A program made the translations under genes and the position numbers. A DNA stretch of 64,000 nucleotides from Neoceratodus forsteri. Lineage: Eukaryota; Chordata; Ceratodontiformes; Ceratodontidae. The stretch spans positions 171,186,501-171,250,500 of the forward strand of contig CM028131.1 in assembly GCA_016271365.2 (NCBI GenBank), written 5' to 3'. Below the pieces are notes generated by a model. It worked only from the letters and a program-made list of their open reading frames with translations, made no database searches and had not been told where the DNA came from. Below, piece after piece: positions 11,390 through 23,119 of this stretch. Position 1 is the first letter of the stretch; every line of letters starts with the position of its first letter.

Positions 11390-11850
11390 ACCCCTTCAGC
11401 CCTGTCACCCGGAATTACTGGGGCTTACCTTATGCCCGGCCTGGAAGCAGAGCCTGTGAGGAGTCGGTCGCCATCCTGCCACCAGCGATTTTCCTCCATT
11501 TTACACCCGGGCTCCAGGAGTGGGATGTATGTGTGTGAAGGCATGCAATAGTCCCATGGCCCTGGTGATTGCCCCTTTCCTCCCACCCCAAGCCTAACAC
11601 CTGGCTTCTCCTGGCCCGTGCTGTCCCCAGCCTTCACCAGGTGGCAGTCATTAGCCGGAGGGAGCCCTTAGCCCTTCCCGGAGAGGAGAGCTTGCCAATC
11701 AGCAGCTCCATCCAGCTCCGCCCCCCCCCATTGCTGACTTCCAATGGCCTGGGATCATTCTGGAACCTGGGTCACTGGCATGCCACGAGGTAAGGCATCC
11801 AGCGCCTCAGCCCTCAGCGCCACTGGGTCTGCATCACCAGAATTTTCTAA
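11390..11850. repeat. GC-rich dispersed repeat, copy 2
   Basis: This is a diverged relative of 430-850 with shared blocks in the same order. It begins just past the DIRS right end. No coding potential is supported. Confidence 0.45.
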
Positions 11851-11878
11851 TGTTGAAGTATTACATTTTTAATTTTTG

Positions 11879-12346
11879 TCACAGTTTATAAATTATTTCT
11901 TGCTGAAGTTCATCAGATTTGTCAGAGATTTTGTATTTAAATGAGTTTAAGTTTAATTTTGTTTCCATCAAGGATTCCACTAATACAGTATTTGCCTTGA
12001 GCAGGTGCGCCAACGCTTTAATAGCATACTTAGAGAACTTAGTTGGGCATTGCTTAAGCAAATCAGGATCTGAAGAAATGTTATTTACTTGCTGGTTTAG
12101 ATGTTCAAAAATTGTGTTTGATGAGCTGAATGTATTTGCCACATTCTCAAATTCCTCATAAGTCAATTGCTGATACCATGTCAAAGAGTTGCAACTATTA
12201 TCTGATAAATTTAATGGACTAAAGAGTTTAAATCTGAGTTCCTGTATTTCTTGTTGACTCAATGAGAGTAAATTTACTATAGTATCCTTTTCTTCATGGG
12301 TCTCTTTAAAATGTGTCTTATTCACAACTGAAGCTTTAGTTTCCAT
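11879..12346 (-). CDS. Unrecognised 155-residue open reading frame
   Basis: I do not recognise this protein. It starts METKASVVNK, is rich in Lys, Glu, Asn and Ser, and looks mostly helical, with leucine-heavy stretches such as KYAIKALAHLLKANTVLVES. There is no signal peptide, membrane segment or zinc motif. A second minus-strand frame just upstream (12477-12668, Lys/Asn-rich) could be an earlier part of the same broken gene. The setting among transposons suggests a retroelement gag-like remnant, but this is a guess. It could also be a chance open frame in AT-rich DNA. Confidence 0.3.
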   Translation of the reverse strand: METKASVVNKTHFKETHEEKDTIVNLLSLSQQEIQELRFKLFSPLNLSDNSCNSLTWYQQLTYEEFENVANTFSSSNTIFEHLNQQVNNISSDPDLLKQCPTKFSKYAIKALAHLLKANTVLVESLMETKLNLNSFKYKISDKSDELQQEIIYKL

Positions 12347-12721
12347 TTTCTACTCTCTTAGCTGATTTCAAGAGTTCCAGTCTTACCAGTTGTTGAAAAA
12401 AAATTGTTTAATATTTTCCTTAGTAGTTTTATCCCCTTCTACATTGTCCTTTTTGCTTCTGGTATTCTTTTTTCTCTTATTTTCTCCTTTTATTATTTTT
12501 TTGTTCAGGTTTATTAGGGCTGATTCTCTTATCCCTATTAATCATATTAGCTGTTACATTGTTCTGACTATGATCTAGGACCACTTCACCTTGTGCATAA
12601 GCTAGCCCCATCCCACCAATATCTATCTGTTCCTTTCCTTTGGTGTTAGTGTAATCTACCAAACCCATTTGTTTGATTTATTTTCTATTATCTAATGGTG
12701 TTGAGACAAGTATGCTAAATT

Positions 12722-12812
12722 CTCCATTAAAAGGGAACTGTCATAAATAAGAGCCTCACACTCAAGTGTGAGGCTGATCCCAATTAGCCCATTCTGTGCA
12801 AAAACACTTTTT
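12722..12812. repeat. Palindrome-bearing repeat end (GAGCCTCACACT type), copy 1
   Basis: A block starting ttaaaagggaactgtc and containing the palindrome gcctcacactcaagtgtgag is shared, inverted, with 29540-29608. The ttaaaggg start resembles termini of TTAA-inserting DNA transposons such as the Xenopus T2/Kolobok group. That family call is only suggestive, because I cannot find the matching second terminus. Confidence 0.45.
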
Positions 12813-13488
12813 ACGACTGTGGGCGGAGCCTACAGGAGTATTGCTTGTACAAAAGGAGTGATGTCATGTTTTCTGTCTGTGGAACTGACTGAAGGTGTAA
12901 ATAGTCTCCTCTGCCTTACCCTAGTCCAAGAAATGTTTACTGCCCTCAAATAAATATACTTTCATGTTAGTCAATGGTTGCAGGGTACTATTTTCTTTCT
13001 TAAATGGGTGGTACAAGAACTGGAACCTGAGTAGTGGGAGGCAGCATTGTTTTTTTGGGGGGAAGTAAGGTCCACCCTACCTCTACCCAAGAAGCTCCAA
13101 AAGGTCCATCCCACCTTTTTTTTTTATTCACGTGGGAGGGGCATGAGGTGGATCTATCATCCTGAAAGAAGACTCACATGTTTGGGATGTGGACCAAGGA
13201 ACAGAACAACAAGTCTGGAGTCCCTGCATTTTGTTAAGGACTAGAACAGAAGATACTTAAAATGCCCTTCAAACTGACTTAAAAACCCTTGGAACAAATG
13301 ATTATCAGAGTCATCTGGTGTATCAAAAGGAAAAACTAAGAAGTGTCTAAAAACTAAGAAAAATAGACAGCTTTCAGGTATTTCTTAAACATTTATATAC
13401 TAAAAACAAAGTTCAGCTTTTGGAATTAACAGTATGTGTTTACCATATTCTATCTATCTATCTATCTATATAGATATATATATATATA
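12813..13488. other. Noncoding spacer with ATCT microsatellite
   Basis: No gene is supported. An AATAAA polyadenylation-like signal lies near 12950, and a (tatc)n/(ta)n microsatellite occupies about 13450-13488, right against the Harbinger A left end. Confidence 0.5.
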
Positions 13489-14543
13489 GGCCCAGATATT
13501 CAAACTGCGCCCAAAATGTGCGCAACAGCAGGAGCAAGCACAGGTCAATTGTGCACATGTGCAACAGACGCGATATTCAAACGTGAAGCAAGTCAAATTG
13601 CGCAACCAGCCAATGTCTGAATATCGCTACAACCTGCGCCATAGCGCTGCAACCGGGTAGGGGAAGCTGGAGCACATATGTCGCACTAGCACACAGGCCA
13701 GCCCAGCTGAGTAATCTGATGCACCATAGCGCAAGCAGGAGCCCCCCAGCAGCAGAGCAATGGAACTGCACAACCAGGGAGGTAGGCAGGGGTCCACCAC
13801 CCATACCACAGACGGGCACAGAAACACAGTGTAGAACTAACAACACACCCCCACACCTAAAGCACAGCATCACCTGTGGGGGGACGGAAAATCCACTGGC
13901 CCATGGGGACAAGCCTACAAAGCACAGCAGGGCCACAGCACCCCAGCACACCCACTGGCAAGCAAATACTGCCACACAAAGGGGCCGGACAACCCAGGTG
14001 TACCACAGCCCCCACTGTGCACAGCACACTATGCTCTGGAACCCCAAGACACCACCCATGAGCAGTGAGTGTGACTGGCACTGCCGGAACCACCATGCCC
14101 CCCCCACCTGGCACAATGCAACCGTGTGTACCACATAACCATACAAGCCAGACCAACCAGGAGCCCACAGTGGAGTGGGGCAGCACACGGCTAGACTGGC
14201 TGAAAACCACCACCACCACACCAGGGACACCCCCCACGCAGACACACACACAATCCCAGGACCACACCACACCAGATGCCATGCACACCACTGCAACTGA
14301 GCACCTATAGCCAGCTGCAAATCAGAGACCACCACAGTATTCATAACAAAATAGATATATATATATTCAATGAAAAACAGAAGAACAACAACAACAGGAA
14401 CAACAATAGCACTATTTACATGTATATACAATACAGGGGTGGGGTACAGGTACAAGGTAGGGGTGGGTGTTGGGTAGGGGTGAAGAACTTGGTGAGGGAA
14501 GGCAGGGTGTGAGGGAAGGATAAAGGGTGTAGATGTGGGGCAG

Positions 14544-15769
14544 CTACTGCCCCCCAGACTGCAGATCTGCAGGATGGCTTGGACCCCGTGGCCTCCTCCG
14601 GCAATCCACACCCCTCTGATTCATCTTCCTGAGGATGCTGAGCGTCTCCTGTGACACCTCCATCAGGCGGTAGATGGCCTGCTCTATCCTGCACTGGAGC
14701 CATACACCTAGGGCAAGGGAACAGAATCAATGGCTAGGACTTTACACAACTCTGAAGCCCACCCAGTATGCATGGCATACAGCCAAGTGCCCTGCCCCTG
14801 TGATGGACTGCACACACTCACAGTGACCGTGCATGGGCCAAGCCCAACCAGGCAGCAACAGCCATGTGTGCCACGACACACACACACACCCCCATGCCCA
14901 GCACAGCTCAACCAAGGCAGTACAGTGACATGTCTACATGGTGGGAAGGTAGTGTCACAGCCATGTGCCCAGTGCATGCATGGACCACCAGTGACGCACT
15001 CACAGACACGCAGTGCCACTGGACAGTGCTGACTGTCACACATCACGGGCATGGCAGTGTTGTCCATGGATGGTGGCCATGCCCCATCCCCCCCATTGCA
15101 CACAATAGCATCCATGATGTAATGACACTCACCCTCATCCAGCCACTGCTGCTGCTGTGGTGGCTGCTGCAGATGCTGCTGCTGCTGTTGCAGGCCCATA
15201 CCACTGCCTCCTCTGCCGGCCACCCCTGCAGCACCCCTGTGTGACTCAGCCTGGGCCCTCCTCCGCTCCTCCACACCTGTGGGAAACAAATGTTGAGAAG
15301 CACATTAGTGAGATCCAAATGCAGACAGCCCCCCTGCACCAATGAGTGTGCCTGCCCACACAGCCAGACCCATGCATCACACACCTGAAAACACTGACAC
15401 AGCCAACCATGGAACAACCCTCCCCCATGCTCTGGCCCCAATACACAGTCATACCCCTGTGGACAATACAGGTGCATAGATGGGTCACCCACCTGGCCTA
15501 GGCACAATGCCCTTCCTGGCACGGGACCTGAGGCATGCCAGCAGTGCCTCCTCCCTCCTGCACAGGTCACTGTAGCGGTGCCTGCACTGCTCTGCTGTCC
15601 TGCGCCACCCTGTGACCTGCTCCAGCATAGTGGCCACCCGCTGCCACACTTGGGTGCAGGCCAAGCCTAGGGGTTCCCCCCCAAACAGTGGCCCATAGTG
15701 AGGCTCAACCACGGCCACTAGGTTGGCCACCTCCAAGCTACTCCACTGGGGAGCTCTCCTGCATGCCAT
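14544..15769 (-). CDS. SANT/Myb-like protein 1 of Harbinger A (three exons, apparently intact)
   Basis: Exons on the minus strand are 15769-15493, 15276-15133 and 14707-14544. Each intron starts GT and ends AG, both are phase 1, and the summed coding length (585 nt) is a whole number of codons ending in TAG, so the predicted product is 194 residues. Exon 1 encodes a trihelix/SANT-type DNA-binding domain: APQWSSLEVANLVAVVEPHY, VWQRVATMLEQV and RTAEQCRHRYSDLCRR. Exon 2 is a Gly/Gln-rich linker with a polyglutamine-like stretch. Exon 3 is helical and coiled-coil-like (RIEQAIYRLMEVSQETLSIL) with an arginine-rich end. I chose the ATG at 15769 because it directly precedes the domain. An upstream in-frame start at 15838 is possible. 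SANT proteins of Harbinger elements bind the transposon ends and help bring the transposase to the nucleus. Confidence 0.7.
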
Positions 15770-16545
15770 GTTAGCAACTTGATAGTAGGCAATATGGCGC
15801 TCCACAGCGCGGCAAACCCAAGTGGAAATGTTGTGCAATACAACCCCGTCTGTCCCTATCTCGCTGTTCAGGCAGCACCGTCGGTCCCTATCATGCTGTT
15901 ACTGAACAGTGCGATAGAGCTGCACACATGCCAGACGTACAGTGCCAAGGGGGCAAAGGTCTGGCACAAGGTCATGTCTCTGGCGCAAGGCCACGCACAG
16001 CGCCATCAGACGTCTACATGTCCAGTGCGAGTGGTCGCCTGTGTGCCAGTGCCACAGTGGACTATTGCACAGTTGTGCCACAGTGCCATGTGGTGACCAG
16101 TGCTGTAGCGCCACTGGTACAATGGTGGCTGTGTCATGTATAGCTGACCGTGCACAGCACATAATCAGCACGGCAGATGCCTGCGTAAGGTACCTGGGCA
16201 TACGCGGTGCTGTGTACTATGCAGTCACAGAACTGTGCCATAGGCTCAGCTGGCCCAACCGTATTGCGCAAGGCGCAACAGCGCGATATTCAGCCATCAT
16301 ATGCAAATCAGCTGATCAGCCATTCAAATGTGCAGCAGCGCGATTTACATTCCATTAAAGTTTCTCCACTCCTAATTTGCATGCATTGCACTATAAATGT
16401 GCGACAGTGATCTGCAGTGGCCATATTCGGTTACTGCAGGTGATAGGTGGATTGCATGCTATGTGATGTTATGGACTATGGTCATGGGAAAATGCTGTGA
16501 ACTGCACAGTCACAGGTGTCCTCTTCCACCCATACAGACCGTGAC

Positions 16546-18206
16546 ATGGCCGAGCAAGGACTGGGTGAGGAGGAAAATGGTGGGCGGAAGAGGAGGCCCA
16601 ACTTCACAAAGGCTGAAACAGAGGCACTCTATGAGGCCTACCTGGATGAGGAGCCACTATTCAGTGGACAGCGGGGCACCCCTCAGGCCCGTGCTGCTGC
16701 ATGGGAGGGGGTAGCTCACACCGTGAACCTGCACGGAAGCCACCAGCGCACCGTGCAGGAATGTAAGAAGAAGGTGGTGACAGACAGGAGACGGGTTAAG
16801 GAGAAGGTGGCAGCACTCAGGGCGGCATGCGCTGCCACAGCTGGGGCAAGCCAGAGGTGGCGCAGCTGACCCCGGCGGAGGACAGTCTTGCTGCATCCAT
16901 GCAGTGCAGTGCCATCGAGGGCGTTCCAGGCGGTGGCTTCCAGACAGGTTGAAGCCCATCACTGCACGGTATGACATGGTGGGGGGGGGGAAGGTTGATC
17001 CCATGCACTAACATGTTCTCACTTTCTGTTACAGATCCTGTGCACCTGCAGGGGACAGTGGTGGTGGGCCTGTGCACTGTGGATGTGCAGCCAGAGTTGG
17101 AGGAGGGTCCATCCACCTCTGCTGGTAGCCGGCATGCATTACACCAGTGTGCACGCCTGGCTGCCATCTCCGATGTCGGTGAGTCAGGTGTGGGGGTTGC
17201 CCTTCCTGTGTTCCAGCGGTCTGGCATGCAAGCATGCCAGCACGCTGTGGTTGAGGCTGTGGCACAAACCTGCACCATTGATGCTGCAATGGCCACTGTG
17301 GGCAGTGACACGTGTGTGTCACAGAATGGACACACAGCAGGACAGCCCATGCCCATGGACCTAGAGGGTTCCAACGTGTGTGCCAGCACATCAGCACAGT
17401 CCCAGGCTGTGCCTGTCAGCACCGGTGGGGCAGCACCGGTGGCTGTGCAGGTCCCTGGCACTGTTGCAGACACAGCATTGGAAGGACTGATCCCTTGGGC
17501 ACAGCAGGCAGATGGGCAGCAGCGGCAGCCACCCACCAGGTCTGGGGGTACAGGGTTTGGCGGTGGCATATGCACACCACCTGTTGACATGCCCATACCT
17601 GGTCCTGGTGAACAGTGCCCATTGTCAAGGGGTGTTGAGCATCAGGCCCTTCCATCCCCTGGGGGACAGGTTGCCGATTTGGCAGACAACCAGTTTGACG
17701 AGCACACCCGCCTGCTGCGGGCATCAGTACAGCAGCAGATGCGGGTTGCAACATCTGTGGAGGCACTGTGTGTGGCTGTGGAGTGGCACAGCAGGGACAA
17801 TGCAATGATCCTGGCAGAGATGGTCCAAATGCAGCTGGATGTGACCGGGGCCATTGACAGGCTGACCCAGGCATTGGTCGCTGTCATGGCCACATTGGGC
17901 ACCCAGTCAGGTGCCCCTGTACTGCGCACCCCATGCAGTACGCTCTCCACTCCACATTCCCTGCATCGTGTGACACCCAGCCTGTCGATGCCAGGTTCTG
18001 CTGTGGGCATCCCGAGCACCCCTGGTGCAGGTATGTTTGGCATGCTGCAGACCCCTGTGCGGACAAGGTCGCACTCACGCAGTGGGACCCCTGATGATCC
18101 ATTGGTGCCACCCCATGTGGCCCATGCTCAGCCTGCCAGTGCGGCTGGGTCACGGCGGGGCCGACCATGCATCCGTGGTGGCCGTGGCTCAGTGCCACCT
18201 GACTGA
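16546..18206 (+). pseudogene. SANT/Myb-like protein 2 of Harbinger A (lightly damaged)
   Basis: Exon 1 (16546-16968) starts at ATG 16546 and encodes a SANT/Myb-like domain: KRRPNFTKAETEALYEAYLD, then AAAWEGVAHTVN and TVQECKKKVVTDRRRVKEKV. The second exon begins after tttctgttacag at 17035 and runs to a stop at 18206. It is long and Ser/Thr/Pro/Gly-rich, has a predicted helix near AILAEMVQMQLD-type residues, and ends in a basic tail. Comparison with the relative in Harbinger D shows two lesions at the end of exon 1: one base lost near 16850, and a TGA where D has GGA. The phase across the intron otherwise agrees. It differs from SANT protein 1 in sequence and lies on the other strand. Confidence 0.65.
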
Positions 18207-18510
18207 CCTGTCTCCAGTGCGGGCCCTGTCTGGTGCTGCCCTGTGTGCAATGTGTGTCTTGATGGGCACTACACCGGTGGGTGCCCTGCCCAACACGCTG
18301 ACACACGGACCACCTGCACACCCACCCAACTGCTGTCCACAGGTGCGTGTGCATGATAATGCCTGCATTGAACTGTACACCAGGGTGCAAGGGTGCCCAG
18401 CATCTGACACACGTACATGGACAGTACAGGTGGTGGGGGTGGTCTGTGGATCTGTGTGTTTGACATGTCTGTTCCTGCTCTGCTGTGCAACTGCCCCTGT
18501 GCACTGTGTG

Positions 18511-18516
<6 letters not shown>

Positions 18517-18560
<44 letters not shown>
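18517..18560. repeat. (GT)n microsatellite
   Basis: An uninterrupted run of about 22 GT units lies between the SANT 2 gene and the transposase of Harbinger A. Confidence 0.95.
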
Positions 18561-18563
<3 letters not shown>

Positions 18564-18712
18564 ATGTAGTGTGTAACTATTCACCCCTCCCTGATGGTGT
18601 GTTTGTGCGCCTGTACCCTTCCACTCCCCTTGCCGTCATGCACCCCTGGTGTGTTACCCTGTGTGTATGTGGGTTGCACCTAGACAGTGTTGGTTGCACA
18701 TGGCCCCATGAC

Positions 18713-19930
18713 TTACCTGTGTTGTGTGAAATGCTCCTCTGTGATGGTGTCCTGGTGAAGCTGGGCCTGCCAGATCAGTTGGGGGTCACGCCGTCCAAGG
18801 GGGGGCTGCTCATCCCCATCATCACCGGCGTCACCAGCGTCCCCATTGCTGTCCCCCTCCTCGACCTGTACAGCTATCCCACAGTCTTTGGCCATGTTGT
18901 GCAGGATACAACAGGCCAGGAATATCCCACAGGCCTTTGAGGGGCTGTACTGTAGGGCACCGCTGGAGGTGTCTAGGCATCGGAAGCGTGCCTTCAGCAT
19001 CCCAAACACACGCTCAATGATGTTGCGTGTGGCGGCATGTGCCTCATTGAAGCGTTGCTGCGATGGGGTCGTGGGGCGCCAGTCGGGTGTGAGCAGCCAG
19101 GGATGGAGTGGGTATCCACTGTCACCTGTGTGGAGATAGTGTAGGTAGTGTCATGTTCAGGTCCATATTGTCCCTAGCCCTTTGTGCCACCCCATGGCAC
19201 CTGTGGCTTGCCCACCCATCCCCAACTTTGCCGCTCCTACATGCATACTCACCCACTAGGTGTCCTGTGGGATGTCCCCACTCGAATCAATGGCACAGTG
19301 CAGACTGGTACCATATGAATGAATCATGTGCTCCGCCAGAATGCGTGGCACAGACATTGATGATGCGCCCAGTGGCATCACACACCACCTGGCAGTTGAC
19401 ACTGGAGTACCCCTTCCGGTTGCGATATGCGGCCCCCATCGTGGGCCAGGTGGCGTGTGAATAGCCACATGGGTGCAGTCTATTGTCCCTAGCACGCCAG
19501 GTATACGTGCTACCATGTGGAACTCCTGTATGTTTGCTGTACGCTCTGCCGCGGTGTTGGAGAAATGGATGCACTCCGCAGCGTGTGGCAGCAGTGCACT
19601 GAGGAATTGGGTGAGGATGCGTGATGTGACTGACTGTGTTATGCCTGTGGTGTCCCCTGTTGGCCTCTGGAAGGTACCCGTGGCGAGCAAGCACATGCAG
19701 GCTGTTACCTTTGTCTCCACTGACAGAGCGTGACTCCGTCGTGAGGGTACCTGCATCACATCACTGCACAGCTCACAGAGCTGCCTCAGTATTGCCCTGT
19801 TCAGGCAGTACCAGCCCACAATCTCAGCATCCGTATACAGCTCAAAGCTGATGCGGGCACGGTATTGCCTGTTGGGGGTGTACCGCCGATGGGCCCTTCC
19901 ACGGCCACGGCCCCTGCAGCATGCCTTCAC
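18713..19930 (-). pseudogene. Harbinger A DDE transposase (one frameshift)
   Basis: There are two exons: about 19930-19253 and 19125-18713. The donor is GTGG|GTGAGT, the acceptor is CACACAG, and the intron is phase 1. Exon 1 has the helical N-terminal region (SVETKVTACMCLLATGTFQR, TSRILTQFLSALLPH) and the first catalytic Asp in GTIDCTHVAI. A frameshift near 19430 separates this from NRKGYSSVNCQVVCDATG and GGAHDSFIW. Exon 2 begins GDSGYPLHPWLLTP (second Asp) and holds NIIERVFGMLKARF (catalytic Glu) and KACGIFLACCILHNMA. All three DDE residues are therefore present, and the single frameshift is the only lesion I can see. This is the HARBI1-like family of cut-and-paste transposases. Confidence 0.85.
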
Positions 19931-20460
19931 CCCTCACTACAGCTTCCATGTGAAGGTGGCACTGTCCATCTCCCTGGCTTGTGTCCCCCAGCTGTTGTTG
20001 TTCTGTTCCCCCGCTGTCCTGACTGCTACCTCCACTGCACTGGGTACCACTGGCATCCTGACTCTGTGGCCCCTGCGCCCGGCTGCCACTATTCTGTCCT
20101 GCCTACTCCCCTGCCTGCACTGGTTGCTGCTGCGGCCTGCTACCTGTTGCTGCCTCATGAGCATTCCCTGTCTTTCTTGTGCCTCATCCTTGAGCCTTTT
20201 TATTTTGGCTCATTTCATCAGCAGCAACTTCTGGCTATTCCATTGTTGCGCATTGTGCGCTCTGCGAATATCGTGATTGCACTCTTTATGCGCATGGATC
20301 CATCCCCTACGGTTGCGCATGCTTCATTTGCATTGCGCTGTTGCTCAGCATGTTTTCAGTGGCGCAACTGCATCCCTACTGAATATCGCGAATGGCGATT
20401 AGACTTGGCGCTGGCGAACCTCTGTTGCGCATGCATGCAAACCCTTTGAATATCCGAGCC

Positions 20461-21021
20461 ATACAGTTTTTCTTTTAGTAGTTTCAAAATCTTGAAAGCA
20501 TTGCTGTAACTAATGCATTTAGAAATACATTTTTTTAATTGTCTTTAGAGATAACCTTGAAAGCAACTGGTGTTACTAATGCATTTAGAAATACATTTTT
20601 TAATTTTCTTTACAGATAAATCATGCATGTTCATGTGAGGGCACATTTTGTAATGAAGTGTATTTTTCTTTTTAAAGGAGTAGTCCTCCCAGAATGTGCA
20701 AAAACATATGTAGAGTGTTTTGATATGTATGTTAAATCCTAGTGTGTCCTTCCCTTTCTCTGCTATTAGGGGTTTTTCCTAAATTAGCTTGCTAGCTGTA
20801 TGGTAGTTTTACGACCCCTGGGGATCTCCATAACAAATAGTTTTATTGGCTTTCTTTCTCCTACGATGCCCCCTGTCTCATGTGAAAGTGACGTAGCCTT
20901 GCCCTTAGATTTAGCATGTGTACTTCTTTAAAATTAGTTTAGCAACAGCAGAGCCTTGTAACTGTTCTTATCCAGGGAGCACAAATGTCAACAGTTAGTG
21001 TAGCAGATACCTGAGAGCAAG
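20461..21021. other. Anonymous sequence with a local duplication
   Basis: A roughly 70-base segment is duplicated in tandem (about 20490-20540 and 20555-20610, sharing taatgcatttagaaatacat). No gene is supported. Confidence 0.5.
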
Positions 21022-21098
21022 CTAACTGGGGTTTCTGTAAGACAACAGCTACTATTTATTTATTTATTTATTTAGTTAGTTAAACATCAGTTTAGAAA

Positions 21099-21127
21099 CC
21101 TTTGAGCCAGAGGCTCATTTACAAAGG
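21099..21127 (-). other. 3'-end hairpin of LINE B
   Basis: The minus-strand sequence has outer arms CCTTT/AAAGG and inner arms GAGCC/GGCTC around a TCT loop. Stem and bulge match LINE A at 5190-5218. Confidence 0.65.
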
Positions 21128-21577
21128 TACCTCGTCACAAAGAGGACATCAGAACAGTAGTACAAGGGACACAGTACTTACAAACAAAAAAGTTACAGTT
21201 CAATTACAATTTTGTTTCAATAGAATACAATCTCCAACGAAGCAAAAGATAACAAAAGGTGCAAAACTTATGGTCGGGGGAGAGCTGGTGGGAGTAGAAG
21301 GGAGGGAGATAGGGGAAGAGGAATTAGTAGGGAAAGGAAGGGGGGGAGCTGCTCAGTGAGCATTGTCAAACAGAGTATATATATATATATATATATATAT
21401 TTTTTTACACTAGGCTAGCGGCAGTTGCATTTGTGAGAGCTAAGCAGGTTTCTGAGCCTGGGCTTAAAGCAAGCTAAGGTTAGTGAGTTTGAGACACTGG
21501 CAGGGAGGGAGTTATACCAGTGGGGCACACGGTAGGAGAATGCCCTCTGACCTTGAGAGGTCCTGGCTCTCGAATAA

Positions 21578-23119
21578 CTAGGGTAGCTCTTGACGGCTGC
21601 ATGTGATCAGGGTCGGTGCAGTATGGTGAATGGAGTTGGATAGGCCTATGGGGGATAGGCTACGAGGCTTTAAAGGTGAGCTGGCATGTCTGATACATGA
21701 GTCGCTCTTCCAGGTTGAGTAGGGTAGCCAGGGTGTACAGCTCACTGTGTGAGTGAGTCTGGGAGCACCAGTGATAAGTCTGCAGGCCTTATTAACTGTG
21801 AGGTGAACCTTGTTGAGGGCAGTCTGATCTGCTGAGCCAAGACCCGAGGCCATAGTCAATGAGAGACATGACAGAGGAGGTGACAGCCAGGCGGAGGGCA
21901 TCAGGAGGGAGGCATTTCTTGTGCCGGTAAAGAATGCCTAGCCGTGAGTTGGTGACAGAATTTAGGGCAGATATATGTCCATGGAATGAAAGTGCAGGGT
22001 CAAAGGTTATACCAAGATATTTATAGGACTGCACCTGGTCAATGACGAGATTGGGTGTGGAGTGGACAGCTAAGGGAAACTTGCTGTACTTATTTTGGGG
22101 TGGGAGAAGAGCATCGTTTTTGTTTTCTTAAGGTTGATAACAAGTCGGTGCTCAGTGAACCAGGTAGCTGCAGAGTCAAAGACTAGTTGGAGGGAGTTCT
22201 GTAGCAGTACGGGTCATTGTGGAGGCAACGAGAACAGCATCATCAGCATAGAGAAGCATCTTACCCGCATAACTACTGGGTAGGGAGTTAAGAAAGAGTG
22301 AGAATAGTAGGGATCCAAGAATTGAGCTCTGCGGCACCCCAGAGCGAATGGGGCATGTTTCAGAGAGAGTACCGCTGACTTTCACACATTGGGAGCGGCG
22401 AGAGATAGCTGGTGCACCAGGAAACAGGTCCTGAGGCAAAGCCTATTAGGTCGAGGGTGGAGAGCAAAAGAAGATGTGAAACGGTATCGAATGCTTTAGA
22501 CAGGTCAATGAATATAGCACCAGCCAGGGCACCAGAGTCCAAGGAGGCATGGAAGTTGGAAAATTCCAGGAGTGCTGTATTGGTACTATGACCTGCTCTG
22601 AACCCGTGTTGTTCAGGGCAGAGAACATTGTACTTACAGAGGTAGTCAGAGACTTGGGACGCCACAATTTTCTCTAACGCCTAGAGAGGGGGAGAGGATT
22701 GAGATGGTCGAAGTTACCCGGAAGAGTCCTGTCACCACCTTTATGGACAGGGGTAACTGTGGCAATCTTCCAGGCAGAGGGGAATTGTCCGAGACAGAGT
22801 GATTTGTTAAAATGCATGTAATAGGTGAGGACCTGATCCAGGACCTGACGTAAAGGGCAGGGATCAAGTGAGTCATTACGATGGTGTTACCTTTAGGGCT
22901 TTTAGCTAAGGCCCAGCTTCTTGCATGGCACACGATGCAGGTGGAAGGAGGGGCGAATGGGTGGTGGTACAGATGGAGGAGGTGGACTGAAAAGTTACCA
23001 GGAAGTACTGAGCTAAGGTCTGTAAAGGAGTTATTGAGGTGGGTGGCAATGAGGGCAGGGTCAGAGGAGACGGTACCATTGATGTTGAGAAGAGAAGGAG
23101 AGGGGACTGGAGTGACCAT
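21578..23119 (-). pseudogene. LINE B reverse transcriptase and C-terminal region (broken)
   Basis: RT pieces follow one another on the minus strand: linker near 22646-23119; EQHGFRAGHSTNTALLEF and IFIDLSKAFDTV at 22360-22665; SGVPQSSILGSLLFSLFLNS and LLYADDAVLV at 22176-22439; FKYLGITFDPALSF-type residues at 21792-22034; and the C-terminal part at 21578-21901. Unlike LINE A, the YADD box is intact. Frame changes between pieces mean no functional enzyme. Similarity to LINE A is clear at each motif (for example NSLP after the LFSLFL strand). Confidence 0.8.

Larger units (their letters stand above)
13489..20460. mobile_element. Harbinger A, three-gene PIF/Harbinger DNA transposon
   Basis: The ends are ggcccagatattcaaa on the left and, reading inward from the right, ggctcggatattcaaa. 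Both are flanked by ATA (13486-13488 and 20461-20463), a 3-bp duplication of the size PIF/Harbinger makes. Subterminal DNA is dense in gcgca and gaatatcgc motifs in both orientations, plausible transposase or SANT-protein binding sites. Inside are a minus-strand SANT/Myb-like gene (14544-15769), a plus-strand SANT/Myb-like gene (16546-18206) and a minus-strand DDE transposase (18713-19930). Classical elements carry only the transposase and one SANT gene. The roughly 150 bases at the right end are shared with Harbinger B at 46181-47540. Confidence 0.9.

Noticed and set aside
12727..13020. Possible retroviral LTR (AATAAA near 12950, TGG-like primer site after it)
   Set aside because: No second LTR, no matching gag/pol, and the neighbouring ORF is on the opposite strand.
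13577..14611. Long minus-strand open frame rich in Trp, Cys and Val (344 codons)
   Set aside because: It lies in GC/CA-rich noncoding DNA of Harbinger A, has no domain-like pattern, and overlaps the real SANT exon 3 in a different frame. It is a composition artefact.
18500..18584. CRISPR-like or tandem-repeat array in Harbinger A
   Set aside because: Simple (GT)n microsatellite in eukaryotic DNA.
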